Below are positions 1 through 8,100 of a stretch of 8,824 bases of DNA, in pieces. Each line of letters begins with the position of its first letter. Position 1 is the first letter of the stretch. Source of the DNA: Gammaproteobacteria bacterium (lineage in GTDB: Bacteria > Pseudomonadota > Gammaproteobacteria > Pseudomonadales > DSM-25080). The position numbers and the translations under genes were made by a program. A model generated the notes under the pieces. It ran no database searches. It was not told where the DNA came from and saw nothing but the letters and a program-made list of their open reading frames with translations. The DNA is taken from NCBI GenBank assembly GCA_013372965.1, contig JABXIR010000175.1:1-8824 (forward strand). Reading direction: 5' to 3'.

Positions 1-360
1 AGCCAAATTATGGCTGCCGTCCGCTCGCGTGATATCGATGTCCGTACCGTCGAGCTCGATATACTCAACAATCACTCGGTTATTGAGTAATTCCAACACA
101 TCGATATCGATTTCGACGCTCGCGCCTTCGAGTAAAGCCGCTTCACCGCGGCGAGCGATCCTCAGTTTTTCGACCGTTACGGCGGTATCGAACCAGTGCA
201 CATCGACATTGTCGACCGAGACGTCGATACCAATCAGCTGCGGCACCTCCGAATTGATGTACCACCTCGCCACAACTGGGGTCAACATCATTAGAACAAA
301 CACTAAGAACACCAGGCCGACCAGACCACCGATCAACCAACGACGCGCTGCTGAAGCCAT
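1..360 (-). CDS. AsmA/DUF748-like membrane-anchored protein, N-terminal fragment
   Basis: This reading frame runs from an ATG at 358-360 leftwards without a stop to the window edge, giving 120 residues of a longer protein. Seen: a short basic start (MASAARRW), then a hydrophobic segment at about residues 9-30 that looks like an uncleaved signal anchor, then a beta-rich stretch. The pattern continues as 'P.LIGIDVSVDNVDVHW', 'EYIELDGTDIDITR' and 'DGSHNLA'. A TM anchor followed by 'V..I.LDG..I...R..DGS.NL' matches the N-terminus of AsmA/DUF748 proteins. These are inner-membrane-anchored periplasmic proteins related to TamB and implicated in envelope lipid transport or outer-membrane assembly. 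The start is supported by a near-ideal Shine-Dalgarno sequence. It lies downstream of guaA in the same direction, but a strong terminator separates them, so it is probably its own unit. The coding call is confident; the family is a moderate inference from 120 residues. Confidence 0.75.
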   Translation of the reverse strand, partial: MASAARRWLIGGLVGLVFLVFVLMMLTPVVARWYINSEVPQLIGIDVSVDNVDVHWFDTAVTVEKLRIARRGEAALLEGASVEIDIDVLELLNNRVIVEYIELDGTDIDITRADGSHNLA

Positions 361-369
361 ATCACCTCC
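361..369 (-). promoter_or_regulatory. Ribosome binding site of the AsmA-like gene
   Basis: On the minus strand the nine bases GGAGGTGAT lie immediately before the ATG. They are an uninterrupted complement to the anti-Shine-Dalgarno tail of 16S rRNA. Only four bases separate GGAGG from the ATG, which is slightly short. The match fixes the start codon at 360. Confidence 0.85.
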
Positions 370-384
370 GTTTTGATTACTCTT

Positions 385-390
385 AGTATA
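385..390 (-). promoter_or_regulatory. Candidate -10 box upstream of the AsmA-like gene
   Basis: The minus strand reads TATACT, five of six bases of the sigma-70 -10 consensus, 24 bases upstream of the ATG. No good -35 hexamer is seen at 16-18 bases spacing, so the promoter is tentative. Confidence 0.35.
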
Positions 391-459
391 AGCAAGCTAT
401 CACAAAACGTCGCATCATAAATGTGTGACTGACCGATTACCCTACTCCCGAGTGTTCCA

Positions 460-499
460 GCCTGTTCCGTCAACCACTCACCACAGAACGCCAACAGGC
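460..499. repeat. Short inverted repeat in the guaA downstream gap
   Basis: GCCTGTT at 460-466 is the exact reverse complement of AACAGGC at 493-499, with 26 bases between them. The arms could form a 7-bp stem. There is no T-run on either side, so this is not an obvious terminator. It lies between the guaA terminator and the upstream region of the AsmA-like gene, and could be an operator or chance. The rest of 361-505 shows nothing else I can support. Confidence 0.3.
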
Positions 500-505
500 G
501 CCAAT

Positions 506-533
506 AAAAAAGCCAGCGATCACACTGGCTTTT
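506..533 (-). terminator. Rho-independent terminator of guaA
   Basis: On the minus strand, AAAAGCCAG (533-525) pairs with CTGGCTTTT (516-508) around an 8-base loop, and the 3' arm runs into six consecutive T. It starts 25 bases after the guaA stop codon, where an operon terminator is expected. On the plus strand the hairpin is followed by only TTTTC, so it may also work weakly in that direction. Confidence 0.88.
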
Positions 534-557
534 CTAGGGTAGTCACAATGAACCGAA

Positions 558-2132
558 TCATTCCCACTCGATGGTCGCTGGCGGCTTGCCAGAGACATCG
601 TATACGACTCGAGATACACCGCTAATTTCATTGATGATACGATTCGACACATGACCAAGGAGTTCATAAGGCAAGTGAGCCCAATGCGCCGTCATAAAGT
701 CGATGGTCTGAACCGCTCGAAGGGAGATAACCCACTCATAACGTCGACCGTCACCGACCACACCCACAGATTTCACTGGCAAGAATACAGCGAACGCTTG
801 GCTCGTCTTATGGTACCAATCGGCCTTATGCAGCTCTTCTATGAAGATCGCATCGGCTTCACGCAAAATGTCGGCGTACTCTTTTTTAACTTCGCCAAGA
901 ATACGCACACCCAGACCAGGGCCTGGGAACGGGTGACGGTAAACCATGTCATAAGGCAAACCGAGCTCAAGCCCAATCTTTCGGACTTCATCCTTAAAGA
1001 GTTCGCGAAGCGGCTCTACCAATTCAAACGCCATATCTTCCGGCAAACCACCCACATTATGGTGAGACTTAATAACGTGCGCTTTGCCGTGCTTCGAGGC
1101 TGCAGACTCGATAACATCTGGGTAAATGGTGCCTTGAGCTAAGAAATCGATACCTTGCAGAGCAGAGGCTTCTTCATCGAAAACGTCGATGAATGTATTA
1201 CCAATGACCTTGCGCTTAAGTTCGGGATCGGAGACACCCGCCAAACGATCTAAGAACAATTTCTCACGATCGGCGCGAATCACTTTTACGCCCATATTCT
1301 CGGCGAACATGGCCATCACCTGATCGCCTTCGTTCTTACGAAGCAGTCCGTTATCGACAAATACACAGATGAGCTGTTCACCAATCGCCTCGTGTAATAG
1401 CGCGGCCACCACCGATGAATCAACTCCCCCCGACAAGCCCAGCAAAACTTTGCGATCGCCCACTTGTTTACGTACCTGAGCGATCAGGTCCTGAACGATG
1501 TTTCCGGGGGTCCATAACGTATCACAACCGCAAATTTCGACGATAAAACGCTTGAGTATACGCTCGCCTTGAAGCGTGTGTGTGACCTCGGGGTGAAACT
1601 GAACACCGAAGTAATTACGCGAGTCATCTGCCATCGCAGCAATCGGACAAGAGCTGGTCGATGCGGTGACTTCGAAACCTGCCGGAAGCGCTGTGACTTT
1701 GTCACCGTGACTCATCCAAACATCGATCTCATGACCGTGCTCACCTTCATGGTCTACGATGCCTTTTAATAGCTTGTCTTTGCCCGTGACAGCAACGCGC
1801 GCGTAACCAAATTCACTTTCGCTCGACGGCGACACTTTGCCGCCAAACTGCTCAGCCATGGTTTGCATACCATAGCAGATACCGAACACAGGCAGTCCAC
1901 TGCTAAAGACGTAGTCGCTAGCACGCGGTGAATTCTCAGCAGCAACCGACTCGGGACCGCCCGAGAGTATAATGCCCTTTGGATTGAACTCACGGATATC
2001 CGCTTCGCTCAGGTCCCACGGAAGGATTTCGCAATAAACGCCAATTTCTCGAACACGACGCGCAATCAGCTGCGTGTACTGAGAACCGAAATCGAGGATA
2101 AGAATCTTATGTTGGTGGATGTCAGTCGACAT
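558..2132 (-). CDS. guaA: GMP synthase (glutamine-hydrolysing)
   Basis: Converts XMP to GMP using ATP and glutamine, the last step of GMP synthesis, in the cytoplasm. Seen: a class I glutamine amidotransferase domain (about residues 8-200) with nucleophile Cys86 in GICYGMQ and the His180/Glu182 pair in QFHPE. An ATP-pyrophosphatase domain follows, with the P-loop SGGVDS at 234-239, and then a C-terminal dimerisation domain ending in PPATIEWE. The 524-residue length is normal (E. coli has 525) and all key residues are present. The frame is open further upstream, to a GTG at 2168. I chose the ATG at 2132 because it matches the usual GuaA N-terminus (MSTDIHQHKILILDFGSQ) and has an AAGG eight bases upstream, while the GTG has only an AGG directly abutting it. 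A small GGGC-AAAA-GCCC hairpin (2155-2166) lies in the leader. It follows guaB by 109 bases and is probably co-transcribed, with some control at the intervening hairpin. Confidence 0.98.
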   Translation of the reverse strand: MSTDIHQHKILILDFGSQYTQLIARRVREIGVYCEILPWDLSEADIREFNPKGIILSGGPESVAAENSPRASDYVFSSGLPVFGICYGMQTMAEQFGGKVSPSSESEFGYARVAVTGKDKLLKGIVDHEGEHGHEIDVWMSHGDKVTALPAGFEVTASTSSCPIAAMADDSRNYFGVQFHPEVTHTLQGERILKRFIVEICGCDTLWTPGNIVQDLIAQVRKQVGDRKVLLGLSGGVDSSVVAALLHEAIGEQLICVFVDNGLLRKNEGDQVMAMFAENMGVKVIRADREKLFLDRLAGVSDPELKRKVIGNTFIDVFDEEASALQGIDFLAQGTIYPDVIESAASKHGKAHVIKSHHNVGGLPEDMAFELVEPLRELFKDEVRKIGLELGLPYDMVYRHPFPGPGLGVRILGEVKKEYADILREADAIFIEELHKADWYHKTSQAFAVFLPVKSVGVVGDGRRYEWVISLRAVQTIDFMTAHWAHLPYELLGHVSNRIINEISGVSRVVYDVSGKPPATIEWE

Positions 2133-2180
2133 AACTTTAACCTTGTAATGAGACGGGCTTTTGCCCACCTATAAAAGCGG

Positions 2181-2221
2181 AAAAACCGAGAGCGCCAAAA
2201 AATAAATTACGTCTCTCGGTT
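2181..2221 (-). terminator. Terminator-like hairpin between guaB and guaA
   Basis: On the minus strand, AACCGAGAG (2221-2213) is perfectly complementary to CTCTCGGTT (2192-2184). The 3' arm ends in a run of five T (2185-2181). The loop is long (20 bases, A/T-rich), which weakens the case for a fast-folding terminator. It begins about 20 bases after the guaB stop and ends about 49 bases before the guaA ATG. It could reduce read-through into guaA or protect the guaB 3' end. A weak promoter for guaA (TTGGCG, then a T/A-rich hexamer near 2173) can be drawn here, but I do not regard it as supported. Confidence 0.6.
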
Positions 2222-2241
2222 AAATACTCACTAAACGATGA

Positions 2242-3714
2242 CTACTTCATCGGGTAGTTAGGAGCTTCCTTTGTAATATGAACATCGTGAACGTGTGATT
2301 CGTTCATGCCGGCCGCTGTGACCTTTGCAAACTCAGGGCGAGTACGGAAGGCTTCCATGTTTGCAGAGCCGGTGTAACCCATGGATGACTTAACACCGCC
2401 AAGTAGCTGGTGAACCACGTTCTTCAATGGACCTTTATACGCAACACGCCCTTCGATACCCTCAGGAACGAGTTTTTCGGTTCCTTTAGAAGTATCTTGG
2501 AAATAGCGGTCTGCCGAGCCCTTGGTACGGCTCATTGCGCCGAGTGAGCCCATGCCACGATACGCTTTGTAGGTTCGGCCTTGGAACAGTTCGGTCTCGC
2601 CTGGAGACTCTTCTGTACCTGCAAACATCGAACCCATCATTACGCAACTTGCACCAGCCACCAGCGCCTTCGCAATGTCGCCAGAGAAACGAATACCGCC
2701 ATCTGCGATGACCGGAATGCCTTCGCCATCCACTTCCGCAACCGCGTTCGCAATAGCAGAAACTTGGGGAACACCGACGCCGGTTACAATTCGAGTCGTA
2801 CAAATAGAACCAGGACCGATGCCTACCTTGACCGCATCCGCACCAGCTTCAACCAAAGCACGAGCCGCTGCGGCAGTTGCAATGTTGCCTGCGATCACGT
2901 CCACTTCCGGGAAGTCAGTCTTAATCTTTTTAACACGATCGATCACATTTTTAGAGTGACCGTGCGCCGTATCAACCACCAGTACGTCGACACCTGCTTC
3001 AACGAGCGCCGCGACACGATCGTCGGTGTCTGGGCTCGTGCCAACAGATGCACCAACGCGAAGACGACCGTCCGCGTCTTTGTTAGCATTTGGGTACTGC
3101 TCAGATAGGTCGATGTCTTTAACCGTTACCAAGCCAGTAAGACGGAAGGCATCGTCAACCACTAATAACTTTTCAATGCGGTTTTTTTGCAGCAGTGTTT
3201 CAACGATTTGTGGATCGATTTTACCATCGAGAATCGTTACCAACTCGGCTTTCGGCGTCATCACATCTTCGATGGGAGTGCTCATATCTTCGATAAAACG
3301 CACATCACGAGACGTAACGATACCGACGAGATCATTACCCTCGACAACCGGTACACCAGAAATCCGATTCTCTCGACGAATTTCCATTAACTCACCAACG
3401 GTAGCGTTCGGAGAAATCGTAATAGGAGAACGAACAACACCACTTTCATACTTTTTAACACGGCGTACTTCGAGCGCTTGCTCTTCAATCGTCATGCTTT
3501 TATGGATAATGCCGATACCACCTTCTTGAGCAATCGCAATTGCTAGGCGACTTTCGGTAACGGTGTCCATTGCAGCGGACACGATAGGAATATTGAGCGA
3601 TATATTGCGCGTCAGCTTTGTTTTCACACAGACGTCCTGCGCGGTTACTTCCGAGTAACCTGGGAGCAGCAATACATCATCAAAGGTTAGAGCCTCTTGG
3701 GCGATTCGCAGCAT
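2242..3714 (-). CDS. guaB: Inosine-5'-monophosphate dehydrogenase
   Basis: Oxidises IMP to XMP with NAD+, the committed step of guanine nucleotide synthesis, in the cytoplasm. Seen over 490 residues (E. coli has 488): an N-terminal barrel segment starting MLRIAQEALTFDDVLLLPG, a pair of CBS regulatory domains inserted at about residues 93-205, then the rest of the TIM barrel. The catalytic loop GPGSICTTRIVTG carries the thioimidate-forming Cys305. The phosphate-binding ADGGIRFSGD is at 338-347. The mobile flap includes Arg403-Tyr404 in DRYFQ. All expected active-site residues are present. The frame extends 12 codons further upstream to position 3750, but the ATG at 3714 matches the family start and has an AGAGG eight bases upstream. 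The CBS pair is the family's known site for adenine and guanine nucleotide control. The upstream region has an unusual nested inverted repeat. Confidence 0.98.
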   Translation of the reverse strand: MLRIAQEALTFDDVLLLPGYSEVTAQDVCVKTKLTRNISLNIPIVSAAMDTVTESRLAIAIAQEGGIGIIHKSMTIEEQALEVRRVKKYESGVVRSPITISPNATVGELMEIRRENRISGVPVVEGNDLVGIVTSRDVRFIEDMSTPIEDVMTPKAELVTILDGKIDPQIVETLLQKNRIEKLLVVDDAFRLTGLVTVKDIDLSEQYPNANKDADGRLRVGASVGTSPDTDDRVAALVEAGVDVLVVDTAHGHSKNVIDRVKKIKTDFPEVDVIAGNIATAAAARALVEAGADAVKVGIGPGSICTTRIVTGVGVPQVSAIANAVAEVDGEGIPVIADGGIRFSGDIAKALVAGASCVMMGSMFAGTEESPGETELFQGRTYKAYRGMGSLGAMSRTKGSADRYFQDTSKGTEKLVPEGIEGRVAYKGPLKNVVHQLLGGVKSSMGYTGSANMEAFRTRPEFAKVTAAGMNESHVHDVHITKEAPNYPMK

Positions 3715-3723
3715 GGGGCATAC

Positions 3724-3743
3724 CTCTTTAGATGCTAAAAGAG
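3724..3743 (-). promoter_or_regulatory. Possible hairpin covering the guaB Shine-Dalgarno
   Basis: The guaB ribosome binding site (minus-strand AAAGAGG, 3729-3723) lies in the 3' arm of a potential hairpin. CTCTTTTAG (3743-3735) can pair with CTAAAGAG (3731-3724) with one bulged T and a 3-base loop. If folded, this would mask most of the ribosome binding site. The 5' arm overlaps the outer right arm of the larger dyad (3740-3749), so the two folds exclude one another. Such a fold requires the transcript to start upstream of 3743. A short A/T-rich pairing like this can occur by chance. Confidence 0.35.
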
Positions 3744-3787
3744 ACAACACCTGTTAGAGTAACCTACTACTCTAATATGTTGCCTCT
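3740..3787. repeat. Nested inverted repeat in the guaB/xseA divergent region
   Basis: Inner arms TTAGAGTA (3754-3761) and TACTCTAA (3768-3775) are perfectly complementary around a 6-base centre. Outer arms AGAGACAACA (3740-3749) and TGTTGCCTCT (3778-3787) match at 9 of 10 positions, and the tenth is a G-U wobble in minus-strand RNA. The connecting segments differ in length (4 and 2 bases). On the minus strand the structure is followed by TTTT (3740-3737). It fills about half of the 94-base gap, so it could be an operator serving both genes or a structured guaB leader. I do not recognise it as a PurR box or any known riboswitch. Confidence 0.75.
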
Positions 3788-3802
3788 AAGATAAGTTAGC
3801 AA
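3774..3802 (-). promoter_or_regulatory. Candidate guaB promoter
   Basis: On the minus strand TTGCTA (3802-3797) and CATATT (3779-3774) are separated by 17 bases. Each matches the sigma-70 consensus at four of six positions. Transcription would then start near 3767, inside the nested inverted repeat, which would favour an operator over a leader RNA role for that repeat. No comparably good promoter for xseA is seen. It may start from a weak TAAGAT-type -10 at 3787-3792. Confidence 0.35.
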
Positions 3803-3808
3803 TCGATT

Positions 3809-5143
3809 ATGCACAAATCCGACACCCAAACGCAACGGCAAATATTTACAGTCGGCAAGCTGAATCATTACACCAAGCGGATCATCGAAGGTCGATTTCC
3901 GCTATTGTGGATTGAAGGCGAGATTTCGAACTTAACGAAGGCCGCTTCGGGCCACTGGTACTTCACTCTAAAAGATGATCAAGCCCAAGTTCGCTGCATC
4001 ATGTTCAAACAAGCGGTAATCCGATCAAACTGCCCTGTAGAGAATGGCGACAAAGTCCTTGTTCATGCCCAAGCGACTTTCTATGAACCGCGCGGCGACT
4101 TTCAACTCATGGTCGAGAACTTAGAAGACGCAGGCATTGGCGCGTTACAACGCGCCTACCAGGCGCTGTATAACAAACTTCAAGACGAAGGCCTGTTCGA
4201 TCCGACCCATAAGAAGGTGCTAACCGAGTACCCGAACGAAGTTGCGTTAATTACTTCCGATACCGGTGCAGCTATTCACGACCTGCTCACCGTGTTCGAA
4301 TCGCGTTGTCCGCTTACAAAGATCATTCTTATTCCTGCTGTCGTGCAGGGGAAACAGGCTCCACGTTCGTTGCTAAACGCACTAAAGACCGCAGAGAGTA
4401 TCGAATCGATTGATGCGATTATTATCGGGCGAGGCGGCGGCTCTCTCGAGGATCTATGGGGGTTTAACGACGAACAATTAGCGCGTGCTGTATTCGATTG
4501 TCCAAAGCTCGTGGTATCCGCGGTCGGACACGAATCAGATGTCACCATCATCGACTACGTCGCCGACATTCGCGCGGCAACCCCCTCGCGAGCGGCTGAG
4601 TTATTAAGCCCCGACAGCAAGCAGTGGCTAATCACTATTTCGCAGCAGTACGAACGCTTAGCTCGGATCACAACGAACTTGATTAGCAAGAAAGCGGAGT
4701 ACGTCGCACAACAACAGCGGTTATTAACACACCCAGCTCAAAAGCTACGAACTCTCTCTCAGCACCTTGATTATGCAATGCTATCACTTGAGCAGTCGAT
4801 CACTAAAAAGCTCCGGTTTAACCACACACGCTGCGATACGTTGGCAGCCAATGTTAAACAGCATAATCCAATGACACGCCTAGTTCGTGCCCAAAATCGT
4901 GTCTCAACAACCGATCAGCGAATGCATGAACTCGTCAACACAGTCTTTCAAGATCGAGTAAGGCGTTTCGAAATGGCAGTCGCAAAGCTTAATGGCGCAT
5001 CACCCTTAGCCACGCTGTCACGCGGCTACGGTTTTGTCACGAAAGGAGATCAGGTCATCACCCACGCTAACCAAGTTACGACAGGAGATGAACTGAAGAT
5101 TAATTGGCAAGACGGCGCTCGCACCGTAGAAGTAAAAGAGTAG
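3809..5143 (+). CDS. xseA: Exodeoxyribonuclease VII large subunit
   Basis: Large, catalytic subunit of the XseA/XseB complex, which degrades single-stranded DNA to oligonucleotides in the cytoplasm and acts in mismatch repair and damage tolerance. Seen over 444 residues (E. coli 456): an N-terminal OB-fold beginning IFTVGKLN at 12 with the family's WIEGEISN (34-41), SGHWYFTLKD (47-56) and YEPRGDFQ (92-99). The nuclease domain has ITSDTGAAIHD, IGRGGGSLEDLWGFNDE (206-222) and SAVGHESDVTIIDYVAD, followed by the TPSRAAE motif. A long helical, probably coiled-coil region follows (about 270-395), then the C-terminal SRGYGFV segment (404-410). The start is the only ATG that gives the usual N-terminus, but no clear Shine-Dalgarno precedes it; TAAG at 3793-3796 is the nearest candidate. 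It is divergent from guaB, as in E. coli. The small subunit gene is not in this window. Confidence 0.97.
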   Translation: MHKSDTQTQRQIFTVGKLNHYTKRIIEGRFPLLWIEGEISNLTKAASGHWYFTLKDDQAQVRCIMFKQAVIRSNCPVENGDKVLVHAQATFYEPRGDFQLMVENLEDAGIGALQRAYQALYNKLQDEGLFDPTHKKVLTEYPNEVALITSDTGAAIHDLLTVFESRCPLTKIILIPAVVQGKQAPRSLLNALKTAESIESIDAIIIGRGGGSLEDLWGFNDEQLARAVFDCPKLVVSAVGHESDVTIIDYVADIRAATPSRAAELLSPDSKQWLITISQQYERLARITTNLISKKAEYVAQQQRLLTHPAQKLRTLSQHLDYAMLSLEQSITKKLRFNHTRCDTLAANVKQHNPMTRLVRAQNRVSTTDQRMHELVNTVFQDRVRRFEMAVAKLNGASPLATLSRGYGFVTKGDQVITHANQVTTGDELKINWQDGARTVEVKE

Positions 5144-5150
5144 CACGCAG

Positions 5151-5189
5151 CTCGGGCTCCGAGTCCCGAACCGCGCGATCCCTTGATCG
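5151..5189. terminator. Possible hairpins between convergent genes
   Basis: The 48-base gap between the xseA stop and the opposing stop contains two short stems. TCGGG (5152-5156) pairs with CCCGA (5165-5169), with a competing CTCGG/CCGAG pairing at 5151-5163. CGATC (5176-5180) pairs with GATCG (5185-5189) around CCTT. Neither is followed by a T-run on either strand. They may slow converging transcription, but this is not a convincing intrinsic terminator. Confidence 0.3.
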
Positions 5190-5191
5190 AC

Positions 5192-8100
5192 TTAGTTGAT
5201 CTCAACCAACCCTGGATAGTGAATATCGACAGGCGTGTCTGCAGGAACTGCCTGAGTCACAGTCGCTGATGTCGCGAGGGTGTAAGCAAATATTTGATCG
5301 TTTGCCACATCACCATCACTAAGAACACCCACGATATCGCCGTTCGAATCCTCGGTTAAGAAACCTACCACCGAGGTGTTCGCAAATGCAGCGACTTCTG
5401 TTACTGCATTGAGCGACTCATCGTACTTCATCAACTTACCGCCGTCCGTTCCGTAGTACATAAAGCCATCGCTCGCAGCTAACAACGCAGTTGATGGCAA
5501 ATCAGTTAACCCCGACACCGACGCTGTTAACGAGATCGCGGAACATTGATTCGAGATACGTTGGATTGTACCTTGGCCCGCCACATTACTCTCGCGAGTT
5601 GCTACAAAGCCATCGCCACCATCCACGGGGAATACGATACCTCGCACTGGTTGCTGTAAGCCCGCATTCGCTAGGTTGAAGCTGTTCTTAACACTTTGCG
5701 TTAGATCGAAGCAGTAAAGAGCGCCGTCATCAAGTGCCCATAAATTACCACTGTCGATTGACGCTTCGAATTCAGGAACCTGAATCGATGCCTTCGCAAG
5801 TGTTCCAAGCGTTCGAGTGCTGTAGTCTACGCCATTAAGCTCATAGACAAGATAGCTACGGTTTCGGAGGTCCATGCCGATGCTGTATAGATTGCCATTA
5901 GAGGCCTGAACATGCGAAAGACCTGGACGCACTGACTGAGGGAGAGGAATTTCCGTTAGAGAGCCCGTTGCCGAGTCATAGACAATTGGCGAGCCCCCTC
6001 CACGATTAGATTGCGACTCTAGTGCCGAGATAATAAAATCCCCGCTAGTAAGCTTCATTAATCGACCGAAAGGATAGCCACCGATTTCGAAACCTAACGA
6101 TTCCGACGTCACTTTCGCGGTGACTCGATCATGGGTCAAAATCGCGCCCGCATCATAGTCACCCCCGTTATAACTGAACACGGAAATGTATTGGTCGTTT
6201 ACGCCCGATTGAGGGTCGTTCAATACCGCCGGATCACCTAAAAATATCGTACCTAACTCATCGCTACCCTTAATCAAGGAAGAGTTGTTGTAGCCAAACG
6301 AAGAAACCTCAACGACATTTGACGGAATTCGGGTCAACCCAGCATTCTGCAACGCTTTTTCATCAAAATCTAAAAAGGCACTCGCCCCTTCCCAATCATA
6401 GCTCACGTACAAAGTGCCATTGCTCGTCGATGTCGTAACGCCCGATACTTCTACTTCTCCCCAATTAGAGAAGCTATGAACCACACCCGGGTTAACTGCC
6501 GCCATGTTGGTTTCCAGTAAAACTGGGGTCGAGCCAGATGACGATTGATTACACAACGCAAATACACGAGGCGCCTGCCACGAGAAAACGGCCGCTGGAT
6601 TCCTACAATCTCTAGCAGTAAAACCAGCTCCTCCACCTGTTCGGGTAACCGCATTAACACCAGGTGGGTCGGTAAACGTGATGATAAGTAACTCGTCATT
6701 TTCGACGAGAAAGCTCCGCGTACGTGACCAAGGGTTTTGTCCATACGTGCCAATATCCCAAGGCTTCGATAGATCGTTCGAGTCACTAGGAGTGAACTCC
6801 ACACCAGGAAGCGCCGCATGCGTTATCGAACGCCCATATAAAGCAATTAATCGATTGTTACCGTTCCAGCGCAGATCTGTCGCCGGAGAAGCACCGGTAC
6901 CAGGCCATCCATTTGCTTGAACACCAAACTCGCCAATAACGCTAACTTTCCTGTAATCCGCACTCTGCGAATCATTATTAATGTGCACTAAAAGGCCCGC
7001 GTCATTCGTACCACCGCGACGGCTATAGGTATAAATGGATTTGCCATCCGGGTGGAACAATAGTTTCGATCGTAAATCTCCCAAACTATATCCGTTCACT
7101 TCGAAGTGAGGAACGTGTGCCAATGTTTTGAGTTCTTTCGTAGCAGGGTTGTACGTGATGATGGCCCCTGCACCATAGATGCCGCTTTCCGTGATCATTC
7201 CGTAGAGCAATCCCTCCGACTCAATCGCGACGAGTGACTGACCATCTCCTAAGAGACTGAAACCTGGCGCACCGTGAAAACTAAACAGTTCGGTTGCTTT
7301 ACTAAGATCCCTCTCAGGCATCGAAACAAGAGAGCCTGACCCTGAATCTCCTCCCGACACGCTCAACATGAGCAAATTATGACCACTCGGCAACACGATA
7401 GCCGCACCTTTCGCTGGATCGTTGATAGTCACCGTTACAGTCGCCGGAGTCGAATTAAGCGAGCTATCGCTAACCACCAGCGATAGCGTATAGTCACCCG
7501 CTACGTCGGGTGTAAAGGTTGGGCTCACCGCTGTTGGGTCACTTAGCGTCGCCGAGCTTCCAGACGGTTTCACCAAAAACGCCCAACGATAGCTCAGTGC
7601 GTCGCCATTCGGGTCAGAGCTTGCTTGCCCTGATAAAGTGTAAGCCTGACCAGTCGTCCCATTGCCAGAGGCACTTACAAGAGCCGTCGGTGCTAGGTTC
7701 CGCTTAGTGTCGTGGATCATGACGACATCGGGAAGACTCACACTTTGACCGTCACTAACCACTAATTGAATCACGAAGTCACCCTCAACATCCGGTGTAA
7801 ATCGAGGATTGCTTGTATTAGCGGCGGTTAACTGTGCAGAACTGCCCGAAGGACGACTCAACATGGCCCAACGGTATGTCAACATATCGCCATCAGCGTC
7901 GCTGGACTTTGAACCATCCAACAAGATTTCTTTACCAAGGTCTACTTGAAGATCTCCGCCTGCATTGGCAACCGGCATGGTATTGCGTGAAGAATCCCTG
8001 ATTACGACCGTATCGACAGACGTTTGACCAGAGCTGTCGGTCACTTTTAATTGAACGACATAATCACCCGCTATATCAGGTGTAAATGAGGCCAACGCCT

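Noticed and set aside
100..111. Perfect 12-base palindrome ATCGATATCGAT
   Set aside because: It falls in coding sequence for alternating Ile and Asp codons, which produces this pattern by itself; no operator role is needed.
29..376. A 115-codon plus-strand open frame at the left end
   Set aside because: It is the antisense shadow of the AsmA-like gene, which has the signal anchor and the strong ribosome site. Its Ser/Thr-rich product looks random.
651..1142. A 163-codon plus-strand open frame opposite guaA
   Set aside because: It is an antisense shadow of a fully conserved gene, with no recognisable protein features.
2133..2168. A 12-codon upstream extension of guaA to a GTG
   Set aside because: It has no properly spaced ribosome site, and GuaA homologues begin at the ATG used here. 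The extension overlaps a small leader hairpin.
2581..3529. Several plus-strand open frames opposite guaB (up to 175 codons)
   Set aside because: They are antisense to conserved guaB sequence, overlap one another, and have unnatural composition rich in Arg, Thr and Asn.
3715..3750. A 12-codon upstream extension of guaB
   Set aside because: GuaB homologues begin MLRIA, and the ribosome binding site at 3723-3727 serves the ATG at 3714.
6451..6920. Overlapping open frames on both strands inside the large right-hand gene
   Set aside because: They lie within a continuous 1210-codon frame with clear protein repeats, so they are shadows.
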